From positions 62,001 through 126,000 of the forward strand of contig JAIQGD010000001.1 in assembly GCA_020072765.1 (NCBI GenBank): a stretch of DNA of 64,000 nucleotides, given 5' to 3'. The notes beneath the pieces were generated by a model, which did no database searches, had not been told where the DNA came from, and saw nothing but the letters and a program-made list of their open reading frames with translations. Shown piece by piece: positions 8,823 through 16,797 of the stretch. The DNA is from Terriglobia bacterium (GTDB lineage Bacteria; Acidobacteriota; Terriglobia; Acidiferrales; UBA7541). Within the stretch, counting starts at the first letter, position 1. Each line of letters begins with the position of its first letter. Made by a program: the position numbers and the translations under genes.

Positions 8823-9467
8823 ATGACGCGCCCCCGCGCCTCCAGTTGGATACTACCCACGCTCGTTTTAGGGCTGGCCCTTTCCGGCTGTCAGCTCGGC
8901 ACCGCCAGTGTCGCCATTCGGGGCAAAGAGCTTTTCCAAACCTGCGTGCCGTGTCACGGCCCGGCGGGGGCGGGCCGCCATGAAGTCGGCGCGCCCGGCA
9001 TCGCGGGAATGAGCGATTGGTACATCCAGCAGGAACTCCGCAAGTTTGTGTCCGGGGCTCGCGGCACGAATTTCGATGACCTCGAAGGCATGCACATGCA
9101 GCCGATGGCGCTCAGCCTGGCCAGCGACGACGATTTGAAGGCCGTTTCGCAATATGTGTCCAGTCTTCCCCAGCCCAGGCGCATTGCCACAATCCACGGG
9201 GACGCCCAGGCAGGCCAGGCCCTCTACGCCACTTGCATCGCCTGCCATGGCGTGAACGGCCAGGGGAACGAAGCCATGAAGGCGCCGCGCCTGGCCGGCG
9301 TGAAGGACTGGTATCTGGTGGGAACGTTGAAAAAGTTCAAGTCCGGGGTGCGCGGCTCGAATCCCGCGGATCCCGAGGATGTGATGATGCACAGCATGAC
9401 CGCCACCCTGGCTGACGACAAGGCCATTCAGGACGTGGTCGCGTACATCGAAACGCTCAAGCCTTGA
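8823..9467 (+). CDS. Diheme cytochrome c (c4-like) lipoprotein
   Basis: Two tandem class I cytochrome c domains are visible, with heme motifs CVPCH and CIACH, each followed by a GxGR/GQGN-type loop and a distal Met (for example PMALSLASD and SMTATLADD). The N-terminus carries a lipobox, LALSGC, so the protein is probably membrane-tethered on the periplasmic side. The ATG at 8823 best suits the signal peptide, while the track start at 8742 adds an unlikely leader. It heads the cytochrome oxidase cluster and is the likely electron donor to it. Confidence 0.88.
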   Translation: MTRPRASSWILPTLVLGLALSGCQLGTASVAIRGKELFQTCVPCHGPAGAGRHEVGAPGIAGMSDWYIQQELRKFVSGARGTNFDDLEGMHMQPMALSLASDDDLKAVSQYVSSLPQPRRIATIHGDAQAGQALYATCIACHGVNGQGNEAMKAPRLAGVKDWYLVGTLKKFKSGVRGSNPADPEDVMMHSMTATLADDKAIQDVVAYIETLKP

Positions 9468-9494
9468 CGGAACGATTTCGGAGCTAGGTGCGCC

Positions 9495-9602
9495 ATGGAT
9501 CAAGCGGCCTCATCCTCGGAACAAACGGCGAAAACGGTTTTTTGGATCATCGTGGCCTCCGCGGCGGGGTTCGTCGCGTTGGTGTGGGTCTTCTTGCGGT
9601 AG
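9495..9602 (+). CDS. Small single-pass membrane protein preceding coxB
   Basis: This ORF is too short for the track (35 residues). It has a polar N-terminus followed by one transmembrane helix (VFWIIVASAAGFVALVWVFL). AGGTG precedes the ATG, and the stop lies 12 bases before coxB. Its position in the oxidase operon suggests a small accessory subunit. It has no recognisable family motif. Confidence 0.6.
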   Translation: MDQAASSSEQTAKTVFWIIVASAAGFVALVWVFLR

Positions 9603-9614
9603 CGGGAGCTAATA

Positions 9615-10376
9615 ATGCTGGAGCGTTTTTTAACCGGTGCGTCAACCTATTCGCAAAGCATCGACCACCTGATTTTTCTGATTGCGGCCCTGGTGGGCTT
9701 CTGGCTGGTCGTCGCGGAAGGGTTTCTCTTCTGGCTGATTTTCCGGTTTCGCCACCGCGAAGGCCAGCCCTCGCAATACATCACCGGCGAAGAAAAGCAT
9801 CTCAAGCGCTGGATTACCATTCCCCACATGCTGGTGATCGCCTGCGACGTTTTGATTATCGTCGGCGCGGTCAAAGTCTGGATGAACGTCAAGCAGACCA
9901 TGCCCCCGGCCGAGCAGACCGTGCGCGTGTATGCCCAGCAGTGGGCGTGGAGTTTTCAAGACGCGGGCCCCGACGGCATGTTGGACACCGGCGACGACAT
10001 CCGCACGGTCGGTGAACTGCACGTGAAGGTCAACACGACCTATCACTTCGAACTCGTCTCCCGCGACGTGGTGCACAGCTTCTGCGTCCCGTCTTTCCGG
10101 CTGAAGCAGGACGCCGTGCCCGGCCGCACCATCGCCGGATGGTTCCGCGCCACCCGCCCCGGCACCTACGACATTCAGTGCACGCAGATGTGCGGCATCG
10201 GCCACTCCGTCATGGCGGGGCGAGTCATTGTGGAGACCCCGGAACAGCACGCGCGCTGGGTCCAGGCGGCCGGTTCGCCCTACACCGCCCAAGCCGCGAA
10301 TCCGGCAAGCCACACACACGCATCCCTGGATCTTTCGACGGCGCCGGGCGCCGAATTTGCCGAGGTGAGGCCGTGA
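9615..10376 (+). CDS. coxB: Cytochrome c oxidase subunit II (CuA)
   Basis: Two N-terminal membrane helices are followed by a cupredoxin domain with the dinuclear CuA ligands: His in HSFCVPSF and the C-x3-C…H…M set in CTQMCGIGHSVM. The aromatic electron-entry motif QQWAWSF precedes them. There is no fused cytochrome c domain; the separate diheme cytochrome upstream could fill that role. The last codons overlap the coxA GTG start (GTGA), indicating translational coupling. Confidence 0.95.
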   Translation: MLERFLTGASTYSQSIDHLIFLIAALVGFWLVVAEGFLFWLIFRFRHREGQPSQYITGEEKHLKRWITIPHMLVIACDVLIIVGAVKVWMNVKQTMPPAEQTVRVYAQQWAWSFQDAGPDGMLDTGDDIRTVGELHVKVNTTYHFELVSRDVVHSFCVPSFRLKQDAVPGRTIAGWFRATRPGTYDIQCTQMCGIGHSVMAGRVIVETPEQHARWVQAAGSPYTAQAANPASHTHASLDLSTAPGAEFAEVRP

Positions 10377-12049
10377 GCGCAGAGGCCCATCACGCCGAGC
10401 CTGGCTTCTTCCGCAAGTATCTGTTCTCGACCGACCACAAGATGATCGCCATGCAGTATTTGTTCACTGGCATGATCATGGCCGTGATCGGCGGCTATCT
10501 GGCCTACGTGTTCCGCATGCAACTGGCCTATCCGAGCCAGCAAGTGCCCGGCTACGGAGTGGTTTCACCGAACGAATACAATTCGCTGGTCACCATGCAC
10601 GGCACGATCATGATCTTCTGGGTGGCCATGCCGGTCCTGCTGGCCGCCTTCGGCAATTTCCTGATTCCCCTGATGATCGGCTGCGACGACATGGCCTTCC
10701 CGCGCATCAACCGCCTGTCTTATCAAGTCTTTTTTCTCAGCGCGGTTGTGCTGCTCGCTTCATTTCTAGTGCAGGGCGGCGCCTTTGGAGGCGCCTGGAC
10801 CTCGTATCCCCCGCTCTCGGCCAAAGGCGCGTACAACCTGACCCCGGTGGGAGCCTCGATGTGGCTGGTGGCGGTGGCGCTGGAATTTGTGGCCTTCCTG
10901 CTGGGCGGCATCAACTTCGTGGTCACCACAATGAATGGACGCGCCCCGGGCATGAAGATGTACGACATCCCCATCGTGGTGTGGATGATCGTCTTGGCCA
11001 CCATCATGTTCATGTTTTCCGTCGGGCCGCTGATTGCCGGCGCGGTGATGCTGCTGTTTGACCAATTGCTAGGGACCGGTTTCTACGATCCCGGGCGCGG
11101 CGGCGATCCCCTGCTCTGGCAGCACCTGTTCTGGTTCTTCGGCCATCCCGAGGTGTACGTCGTGCTGCTGCCGGCCCTGGGCATCGTGGCCGAAGTGGTG
11201 GCCGTTTTCGCGCGCAAGAAGCTGTTTGGCTACAAGACCATCCTGCACACCGCCTGGGCCGTTTGGGTTTTGAGCTTCGTCGTGTGGGCTCATCATCAGT
11301 TCGTCGCCGGAATCGATCCGCGCATGGCCAATGTGTTTTCCATAACCACCCTGCTCATTTCGATTCCGCTGGCCGAGATGGTTTTCGTCTACATCGCCAC
11401 GCTCTACGGCGGATCGATCCGCCTGGCCACGCCCATGCTGTGGGCGTTGGCGTTCATGGCGGAATTTCTGATCGGTGGCGTCACCGGAATCTTCCTGGGG
11501 GCCTCGGGGACAGACATCTATTTCCACGACACCTACTTTGTAGTCGCGCATTTCCATTACACCTTCGTCCCGATCGCGATTATCGCGGTCTTTGCGGGTC
11601 TCACCTACTGGTATCCCAAGATGTTCGGGCGCATGCTCAACGAGACGCTGGGGAAAATTCACTTTTGGGGCTCCATCATCACCTTCAACGTGATTTTCAT
11701 TCCCCTGTTTATCACCGGCACGGCCGGCGATCAGCGCCGCATCTACAGCTACGCACAATTTGCCGAGCAGGCACGGCCCGCGTTGCAGCACTTGCGCGTG
11801 GTCTCCACGCTGGCGCTGCTCGTGTTCATCGCCTTTCAGCTGATTTTTGTGTTCAATTTTCTCTGGAGCCTGCGCCACGGCCAGCGCGCCGAAGCCAATC
11901 CTTGGATGGCCAACACGCTGGAATGGACCGTGCCATCCCCGCCCCCGCACGGCAATTTCGCCGACATGCCCACCGTGTACCGCGGCCCCTACGAATACGC
12001 CACACCCGGCCGCCGCGAGGATTTCTGGCCGCAGAACGTACCGAATTAG
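10373..12049 (+). CDS. coxA: Cytochrome c oxidase subunit I (heme-copper, A1-type)
   Basis: The start is GTG 10373, overlapping the coxB stop and preceded by GGTGAGG; the track start at 10139 lies inside coxB. The 558-residue polytopic protein shows the hallmark STDHKMI start and the CuB/K-channel motif WFFGHPEVYVV, in which the Glu is the D-channel residue of the A1 class. WAHHQF supplies the CuB His pair and HFHYTF carries the heme ligands. It reduces oxygen to water with proton pumping. Confidence 0.96.
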   Translation: MSAEAHHAEPGFFRKYLFSTDHKMIAMQYLFTGMIMAVIGGYLAYVFRMQLAYPSQQVPGYGVVSPNEYNSLVTMHGTIMIFWVAMPVLLAAFGNFLIPLMIGCDDMAFPRINRLSYQVFFLSAVVLLASFLVQGGAFGGAWTSYPPLSAKGAYNLTPVGASMWLVAVALEFVAFLLGGINFVVTTMNGRAPGMKMYDIPIVVWMIVLATIMFMFSVGPLIAGAVMLLFDQLLGTGFYDPGRGGDPLLWQHLFWFFGHPEVYVVLLPALGIVAEVVAVFARKKLFGYKTILHTAWAVWVLSFVVWAHHQFVAGIDPRMANVFSITTLLISIPLAEMVFVYIATLYGGSIRLATPMLWALAFMAEFLIGGVTGIFLGASGTDIYFHDTYFVVAHFHYTFVPIAIIAVFAGLTYWYPKMFGRMLNETLGKIHFWGSIITFNVIFIPLFITGTAGDQRRIYSYAQFAEQARPALQHLRVVSTLALLVFIAFQLIFVFNFLWSLRHGQRAEANPWMANTLEWTVPSPPPHGNFADMPTVYRGPYEYATPGRREDFWPQNVPN

Positions 12050-12068
12050 GCCATGGGAGACCCTAACC

Positions 12069-12644
12069 ATGAGTAGCAAGCCCATTGCGACGTCCCGCAG
12101 CGCCGCCGGACTCCCCACTGCGCGCCTGGTTACCTGGTGGGTGATTGCTTCCGAGATTTTTATTTTCGGCGGCCTGCTGGCTTCGTACGTCATGCACCGG
12201 CTAGGCCATCCCGAGTGGGCGGCCCAGGCCGCGCACACGCATACTTGGGCCGGAGCGCTCAACACTTTCGTGCTGCTCACCTCCAGCTTGTTCGCGGTCC
12301 TGGCGCACAAGGCCGCCGACTCCGGGGACGGCGCCCGCGCCGCCCGGTTTCTGCGGCTGACGGCACTGGGTGGCACCACCTTTTTGTGCATCAAGGCCTT
12401 CGAGTGGACGCACGAAATCGAGGCGGGGTTCGTCCTGTCGTCGGGCGGCTTCTGGTCCTTCTACTACACGGCGGCGGGACTGCACGGGCTGCACGTGTTG
12501 GCGGGCGTGATTATCATGCTGTTCTTCGCCGCCGACGCCGCCCGGAATGAAGAGTTGCAGCGCGTCGAGTGCATTGGCATCTACTGGCATTTCGTCGACA
12601 TCATTTGGATTTTTCTGTTTCCGTTGCTATATATCGCTCGCTGA
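12069..12644 (+). CDS. Cytochrome c oxidase subunit III (first copy)
   Basis: The ATG at 12069 follows GGGAGA; the track ORF begins inside coxA in error. The 191-residue protein has about five membrane helices with subunit III features (FEWTHEIEAGF and GLHGLHVLAGVIIM, ending YWHFVDIIWIFLFPLLYI). Its length fits the shorter, five-helix subunit III family. A second, more divergent subunit III-like gene lies two genes downstream. Confidence 0.9.
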   Translation: MSSKPIATSRSAAGLPTARLVTWWVIASEIFIFGGLLASYVMHRLGHPEWAAQAAHTHTWAGALNTFVLLTSSLFAVLAHKAADSGDGARAARFLRLTALGGTTFLCIKAFEWTHEIEAGFVLSSGGFWSFYYTAAGLHGLHVLAGVIIMLFFAADAARNEELQRVECIGIYWHFVDIIWIFLFPLLYIAR

Positions 12645-12652
12645 GGACGCCT

Positions 12653-13009
12653 ATGAGCTCGCCAACCCACGCGCATCATCCCGCTTACGTCAAAATCTGG
12701 GCCGTCCTGGTGGTCCTGCTGATGGTCAGCGTCCTGGGCCCGCTCACGGGCATTCGCTGGCTGATGCTCCTGCTGGCGTTTGGGATCGCGGTGGTCAAGG
12801 CCTACCTGGTGGCGAAAAATTTCATGCACGTCAATATCGAGCAGCGCTGGATTGCCTATCTCCTGATCGTTAGTCTGGCGCTGATTGTGGTCCTGTTCGC
12901 GGGCGTAGCCCCGGACGTGATGAAGCACCGCGGCCTCCATTGGGAAAATCGGGCCGCGCAGCAGGCCGTCGAGGCCGGGGCGCACGCGGCCGGGCCGGCC
13001 CATGAGTAG
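12653..13009 (+). CDS. Cytochrome c oxidase subunit IV-like membrane protein
   Basis: The 118-residue protein begins with a His-rich segment (THAHHPAY) and then has three hydrophobic helices with KAYLVAKNFMHV between the second and third, typical of the prokaryotic subunit IV (COX4_pro/CtaF-like) family. ATG 12653 has GAGGA upstream. It overlaps the next gene by 8 bp. It probably helps assemble or stabilise the CuB site of subunit I. Confidence 0.82.
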   Translation: MSSPTHAHHPAYVKIWAVLVVLLMVSVLGPLTGIRWLMLLLAFGIAVVKAYLVAKNFMHVNIEQRWIAYLLIVSLALIVVLFAGVAPDVMKHRGLHWENRAAQQAVEAGAHAAGPAHE

Positions 13010-13604
13010 CCCAAGCCCCTCCGTGGATGCCACCGTGATTATGTCCATCGCCCCAGGCGCGCGTCGCCCTTCCAACGCCGTGCTCGGTACGGCTATTTTC
13101 ATTGCCGCGGAGACCATGTTTTTCGCCGCCCTCATCAGCGCCCACACCATTGCTCGCGCCACGGCGCCGGGAGGCCTCTGGCCGCCGGCGAACCAGCCGC
13201 GCCTCCCCGTGCAGCAAACTGCGGTCAATACCGCGGCTCTGCTGCTGAGCGGCGTCCTGCTGTGGGTGGGCGCCCGCATCGCGGACAAGGCCTCGGAAGT
13301 GGCCAAGCGCTGCGTGCTGGGGGCCATTTTTTTGGGAGTCGCGTTTGTGTCGCTCCAGGGCGCGGAATGGATTCGGCTTCTCCGCCAGGGACTCACGCTG
13401 ACCTCCAGCTCCCATGGCGGTTTTTTCTATCTGATTGTGGGCACGCATGCGCTGCACGTGGCGGGCGCGCTGGTCGCCCTGACCTGGGCTTATTTTGGAA
13501 TGCTCCGCAACAGCGTCTCGCCCGCCGTGTATACGGCCAGCCGTCTTTTCTGGTATTTTGTAGTCCTGCTGTGGCCCGTGCTTTACTTGCGCGTCTACCT
13601 GTGA
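13002..13604 (+). CDS. Second cytochrome c oxidase subunit III-like protein
   Basis: The 200-residue protein has five predicted helices. FIAAETMFFAALISAH and GTHALHVAGALVALTWAYF match subunit III helices, but it is diverged from the copy at 12069. Both are in one operon with overlapping or near-overlapping genes. It could be a second subunit III-like subunit, as in some oxidases with split or duplicated subunit III, or belong to an alternative assembly. Confidence 0.8.
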   Translation: MSSPSPSVDATVIMSIAPGARRPSNAVLGTAIFIAAETMFFAALISAHTIARATAPGGLWPPANQPRLPVQQTAVNTAALLLSGVLLWVGARIADKASEVAKRCVLGAIFLGVAFVSLQGAEWIRLLRQGLTLTSSSHGGFFYLIVGTHALHVAGALVALTWAYFGMLRNSVSPAVYTASRLFWYFVVLLWPVLYLRVYL

Positions 13605-13620
13605 GGGAGGCTTGCAGTTC

Positions 13621-13818
13621 ATGAATTGCGCCACTCGACTGCTGGCTCTGACGGGGCTCTTGACGCTGACCGCCAAGGCGGCCTCGGCCTGCCCCGCCTG
13701 CATGAGTACCGACCCGAAAACAGCAGGCACCTATTTGGGAATGACGCTCATGATGAGCGCTTTGCCCTTGGGCTTGGTCGGTGGCCTGGCCTACTGGCTC
13801 TGGCGCCACTACTCCTGA
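13621..13818 (+). CDS. Small membrane protein with CPACM motif at end of oxidase operon
   Basis: I take ATG 13621 (65 residues) with GAGGGAGG upstream; the track start is a TTG nine bases earlier. A signal-like helix ends in ASACPACM, followed by a second membrane helix (TLMMSALPLGLVGGLAYWLW). The Cys pair in a C-x2-C-M context could bind copper or a metal, or be redox active, during oxidase maturation. That role is inference from location only; no family is recognised. Confidence 0.65.
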   Translation: MNCATRLLALTGLLTLTAKAASACPACMSTDPKTAGTYLGMTLMMSALPLGLVGGLAYWLWRHYS

Positions 13819-14181
13819 AATCCGGCAGTCCGCATACCCCGCAGGCTGGACCGGTGCGAACTTATTCTGGCCATTCCGACTAACCATCGAAATACCTTTT
13901 CTTTACGGCCCGCTTACCGCAAGACAAGTCGTTTGTGCAATATGTTGAAGAACATATAGATGCTCTCTGGAATATATGCAAAGGGCTGCAACCGGGATCA
14001 AAACGGCGTTATACTGACATTGAGATAGACCTGCAGCGTGGGTCGTGCAGTCGCTAGGCGAGGAACACCAAACATAGGGCTAAAGGCACTTATCCCTCTG
14101 GAAGCTCGGACAAGCGCCCGATTACATTTTCATACGGGGCGTGTGCCACGTTCCGTTCCAGAGTAAAACAGGAGGCTGGGC
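13819..14181 (+). promoter_or_regulatory. 363-bp leader/promoter region of methyltransferase operon with an inverted repeat
   Basis: The gap separates the oxidase operon from the corrinoid methyltransferase operon and is AT-richer than its surroundings. It holds a perfect inverted repeat, ATATGTT-GAAG-AACATAT (13940-13957), which could be an operator or a small hairpin. I looked for a cobalamin riboswitch, given the corrinoid genes downstream, but could not recognise a convincing B12-box core by eye. No credible ORF is present. Confidence 0.45.
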
Positions 14182-14823
14182 ATGGAAGAGAAAAGCAAGC
14201 AGTTGGTGCAGCTGATCGCGGACATGCAGGAAGAAGACGCGGTCCAGCTGGCGCGGCAAATGCTCGATAGCGGCTACGACGCGGTGACACTTCTCGGCCA
14301 TTGCCGGGAAGCCATGGAACTCGTAGGCAAGCGCTATGAGGAAGGCGAATACTTCCTGCCCGAGCTGATGCTGGCCGGCGAAATGCTCACCGCGATCGGA
14401 GACATGGCCAAGCCCCTGATCAAGCAGGATCCGTCGAAAGCCAAGGAAGGCGCCAAGGTCATCATCGGGACGGTCCACGGCGATCTGCACGACATCGGCA
14501 AGAACATCGTGACCTTTATGCTGGAAATCAACGGTTTCCAAGTGATTGATCTGGGCATCGATGTGCCAGCGGCCGTCTTCGTCGACAGCATCAAGACCCA
14601 CCAGGCGAAAGTCGTGGGGCTGAGCGGGTTTCTGACCCTGGCCTTCGACTCCATGAAGAACACGGTCGAAACCATCAAAGCGGCCGGCTTGCGCGACAAC
14701 CTCAAGATCATGATCGGTGGCGGACAGGTGGACGATGCCGTGCGAACCTACACGGGTGCCGACGCCTTCGGCCTCAATGCCATGGAAGCCGTGTCGCTGT
14801 GCAAGAAGTGGATTGCAGCTTGA
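14182..14823 (+). CDS. Corrinoid-binding methyl-carrier protein (MtbC/MtvC type)
   Basis: The N-terminal helical B12-binding cap (~residues 1-90) is followed by a Rossmann-like cobalamin domain with the diagnostic D-x-H-x-x-G signature, GDLHDIGKNIV, whose His ligates cobalt. GLSGFLTLAF and MIGGGQV are the conserved nucleotide-loop segments. At 213 residues it matches MtaC/MtbC/MtvC. It would shuttle a methyl group between the substrate methyltransferase encoded next and the H4folate methyltransferase at the end of the operon. AGGAGG precedes the ATG. Confidence 0.93.
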   Translation: MEEKSKQLVQLIADMQEEDAVQLARQMLDSGYDAVTLLGHCREAMELVGKRYEEGEYFLPELMLAGEMLTAIGDMAKPLIKQDPSKAKEGAKVIIGTVHGDLHDIGKNIVTFMLEINGFQVIDLGIDVPAAVFVDSIKTHQAKVVGLSGFLTLAFDSMKNTVETIKAAGLRDNLKIMIGGGQVDDAVRTYTGADAFGLNAMEAVSLCKKWIAA

Positions 14824-16082
14824 GTGGAACGGCCCAGGTAACGCCCGCGGCAGAACTCTACGCGCAGCGCGAGAAACGGCTGCTCGACGCCATCGAACTT
14901 CGCCAGCCCGATCGGCTGCCCACGATCCTGTTTTCGCATTTCTGGGTCGCGCGCTATGCCGGAATGAGCTTCCGCGATGCCATGTACGATTACGAGGGCC
15001 TGGCCGCGGCCATGCGCAAGGCCGTCACCGAACTCCAGCCGGACGGCTTTCATCCGGTGCATCCCATGATCGCCATCGGCCCCGCCATGGAGATCCTGGA
15101 CTACAAGCAACTGGAATGGCCGGGGCACAACGGCTTGTCCGAGAACGTGCCCTTCCAGTATCTCGACCGGCAGTACATGGAGGTCGCTGAGTACGACGAG
15201 TATCTCCTGGACCCGACCGGCTTCGTGCTCCACAAATATCTGCCGCGGGTCGCCGGGGCATTTGAGCCCCTGGCCCAACTGCCATCCTATCCGACAACAC
15301 TCCACACACGCATCGTGCAGTCGATGGAGGCTTACGCGCGGCCCGAAGTGCGCGGCGCGCTGGAAAAGCTGATCAAGGCCGGCGAGGAAGTGCAGAAGAT
15401 GCGCGGCACGCTGTCCCGGCTGAATCAGCAGCTCAAGGAACTGGGCTTCCCGTGCATGAACCATGGCACGAGCCACGCTCCGTTCGATGTGGCCTCCGAC
15501 TACCTGCGCGGCTCCAAGGGAGCCATGCTGGACCTGTTCCGCAACAAGGACCGGCTGGTGGCGGTGATGGACCGCCTGGTGGCGATGCTGCCCAAAACAG
15601 CGATCGCCACGGCCCAGGCGACCGGCGGCAACATGCTTTTCATTCCTCTCCACTGGGGCCTGGACGGCTTCATGTCGCCCAAGCAGTTCAGCACGTTCTA
15701 CTGGCCGCAATTCCAGAAGGTGCTGCTGGCGCTGATCGAGGCAGGGCTCTACCCCCACGTGCTGTGGGAAGGAGACTGCACATCCCGTCTGGACGTGATC
15801 AAGGACATTCCCAAGGGCAAGTGCGTCTATTTCTTCGAGCGCACGGACATGTTCAAGGCCAAGCAGGCGCTCCGCGACCAGGTGTGCATCCGCGGCAACG
15901 TTCCGGCGTCCATGTTGATCGCCGGAACGCCGGACGAGGTGCGCGCATACTGCAAGAAGCTGTTTGACGTCGTCGGTGAGGGCGGCGGACTCATCCTGGA
16001 CGCCAGCGTCGGCATTCCCGACGAAGCCAAACCGGAGAACGTGCAGGCCATGTTCGAATACGCCAAGCAGTGCGTCTACTGA
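14820..16082 (+). CDS. UroD-family corrinoid methyltransferase (MtaA/OdmB-like)
   Basis: The TIM-barrel protein of about 420 residues belongs to the uroporphyrinogen decarboxylase superfamily, which includes substrate:corrinoid methyltransferases. It sits between a corrinoid carrier and an activation-domain protein, so a methyl-transfer role is far more likely than heme synthesis. The familiar H-x-C zinc motif is not obvious; the corresponding region reads LWEGDC. The start is unsettled: TTG 14820 overlaps the preceding stop, while GTG 14808 and GTG 14799 (the track start) are also in frame. The substrate (a methoxylated aromatic, a methylamine or another compound) cannot be read from the sequence. 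Confidence 0.82.
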   Translation: MSGTAQVTPAAELYAQREKRLLDAIELRQPDRLPTILFSHFWVARYAGMSFRDAMYDYEGLAAAMRKAVTELQPDGFHPVHPMIAIGPAMEILDYKQLEWPGHNGLSENVPFQYLDRQYMEVAEYDEYLLDPTGFVLHKYLPRVAGAFEPLAQLPSYPTTLHTRIVQSMEAYARPEVRGALEKLIKAGEEVQKMRGTLSRLNQQLKELGFPCMNHGTSHAPFDVASDYLRGSKGAMLDLFRNKDRLVAVMDRLVAMLPKTAIATAQATGGNMLFIPLHWGLDGFMSPKQFSTFYWPQFQKVLLALIEAGLYPHVLWEGDCTSRLDVIKDIPKGKCVYFFERTDMFKAKQALRDQVCIRGNVPASMLIAGTPDEVRAYCKKLFDVVGEGGGLILDASVGIPDEAKPENVQAMFEYAKQCVY

Positions 16083-16089
16083 CCACCCC

Positions 16090-16797
16090 ATGCCGGTGCT
16101 TTCCGATCTCCGCGTGTCGGTAACCGCCGAAGACCTCACGCGTTCGTGGGGCCCCCAGCGCGCGCGACTGGTCTCTCCAAAGATGCTCGCGCGGGTCTCC
16201 GAACTCCTGGAACGCATCGAGGCGGAGCGCTGGCTGCAACCGCAGATCAGTTTTCAGTTCTGGCCGGTGACCGCGGTCACACCCGAGGGAATCGAACTGG
16301 CGACCGGCTCGCGGCTGCACGCTCCGCTGGCTTTTGATTACTTCCGGGGTGCCATGCAGGTCGGCATTGGTGTCTGCACCTTGGGGGGCACGCTCGAAAA
16401 GCACGTCGCGGAAGCATTCGAAGCGAGGGACCGCCTGCGCGGCGTGCTCCTGGACGAGATCGGCACGCTGGCGCTGTACCAGCTCAGCGATCGCCTCGAT
16501 GAGCGCATGCAGGAAGATGCCCAGCTCCTGGGTCTGGATATCAGCGGCATCCTCAATCCGGGCGATGACGGCTTCGATTTGAGCGAGCACGGATTGCTGT
16601 TGTCCCTGTCCGGAGGAGCCGAAATCGGCCTTTCCGTGACCACCCTGGGCATGCTGCGGCCGCAAAAGAGCATTTCCCTGGTGGTCGGCCTGGGCAAGGA
16701 CATGCCCAAATGGAATCGGGGCGACCGCTGCGAGCGCTGCGCGATGAAGGACCGCTGCCCGAACCGGCGCTCACTTCTCCAGGAAGTGGCCACATGA
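16090..16797 (+). CDS. Vitamin B12-dependent methionine synthase activation-domain-like protein
   Basis: The 235-residue protein starts at ATG 16090, seven bases after the methyltransferase stop; the track start lies inside that gene. It resembles stand-alone MetH activation-domain proteins that accompany corrinoid methyltransferases. It ends with a Cys cluster, CERCAMKDRCPNR, suited to an iron-sulfur or metal site. A role in reductive reactivation of the corrinoid, together with the RACo-type activase downstream, is inferred from context. The stop overlaps the next ATG (ATGA). Confidence 0.7.
   Translation: MPVLSDLRVSVTAEDLTRSWGPQRARLVSPKMLARVSELLERIEAERWLQPQISFQFWPVTAVTPEGIELATGSRLHAPLAFDYFRGAMQVGIGVCTLGGTLEKHVAEAFEARDRLRGVLLDEIGTLALYQLSDRLDERMQEDAQLLGLDISGILNPGDDGFDLSEHGLLLSLSGGAEIGLSVTTLGMLRPQKSISLVVGLGKDMPKWNRGDRCERCAMKDRCPNRRSLLQEVAT

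Noticed and set aside
13819-14181. Cobalamin riboswitch before the corrinoid operon
   Set aside because: The position is attractive, but no conserved core could be recognised by eye; a covariance-model search would decide.
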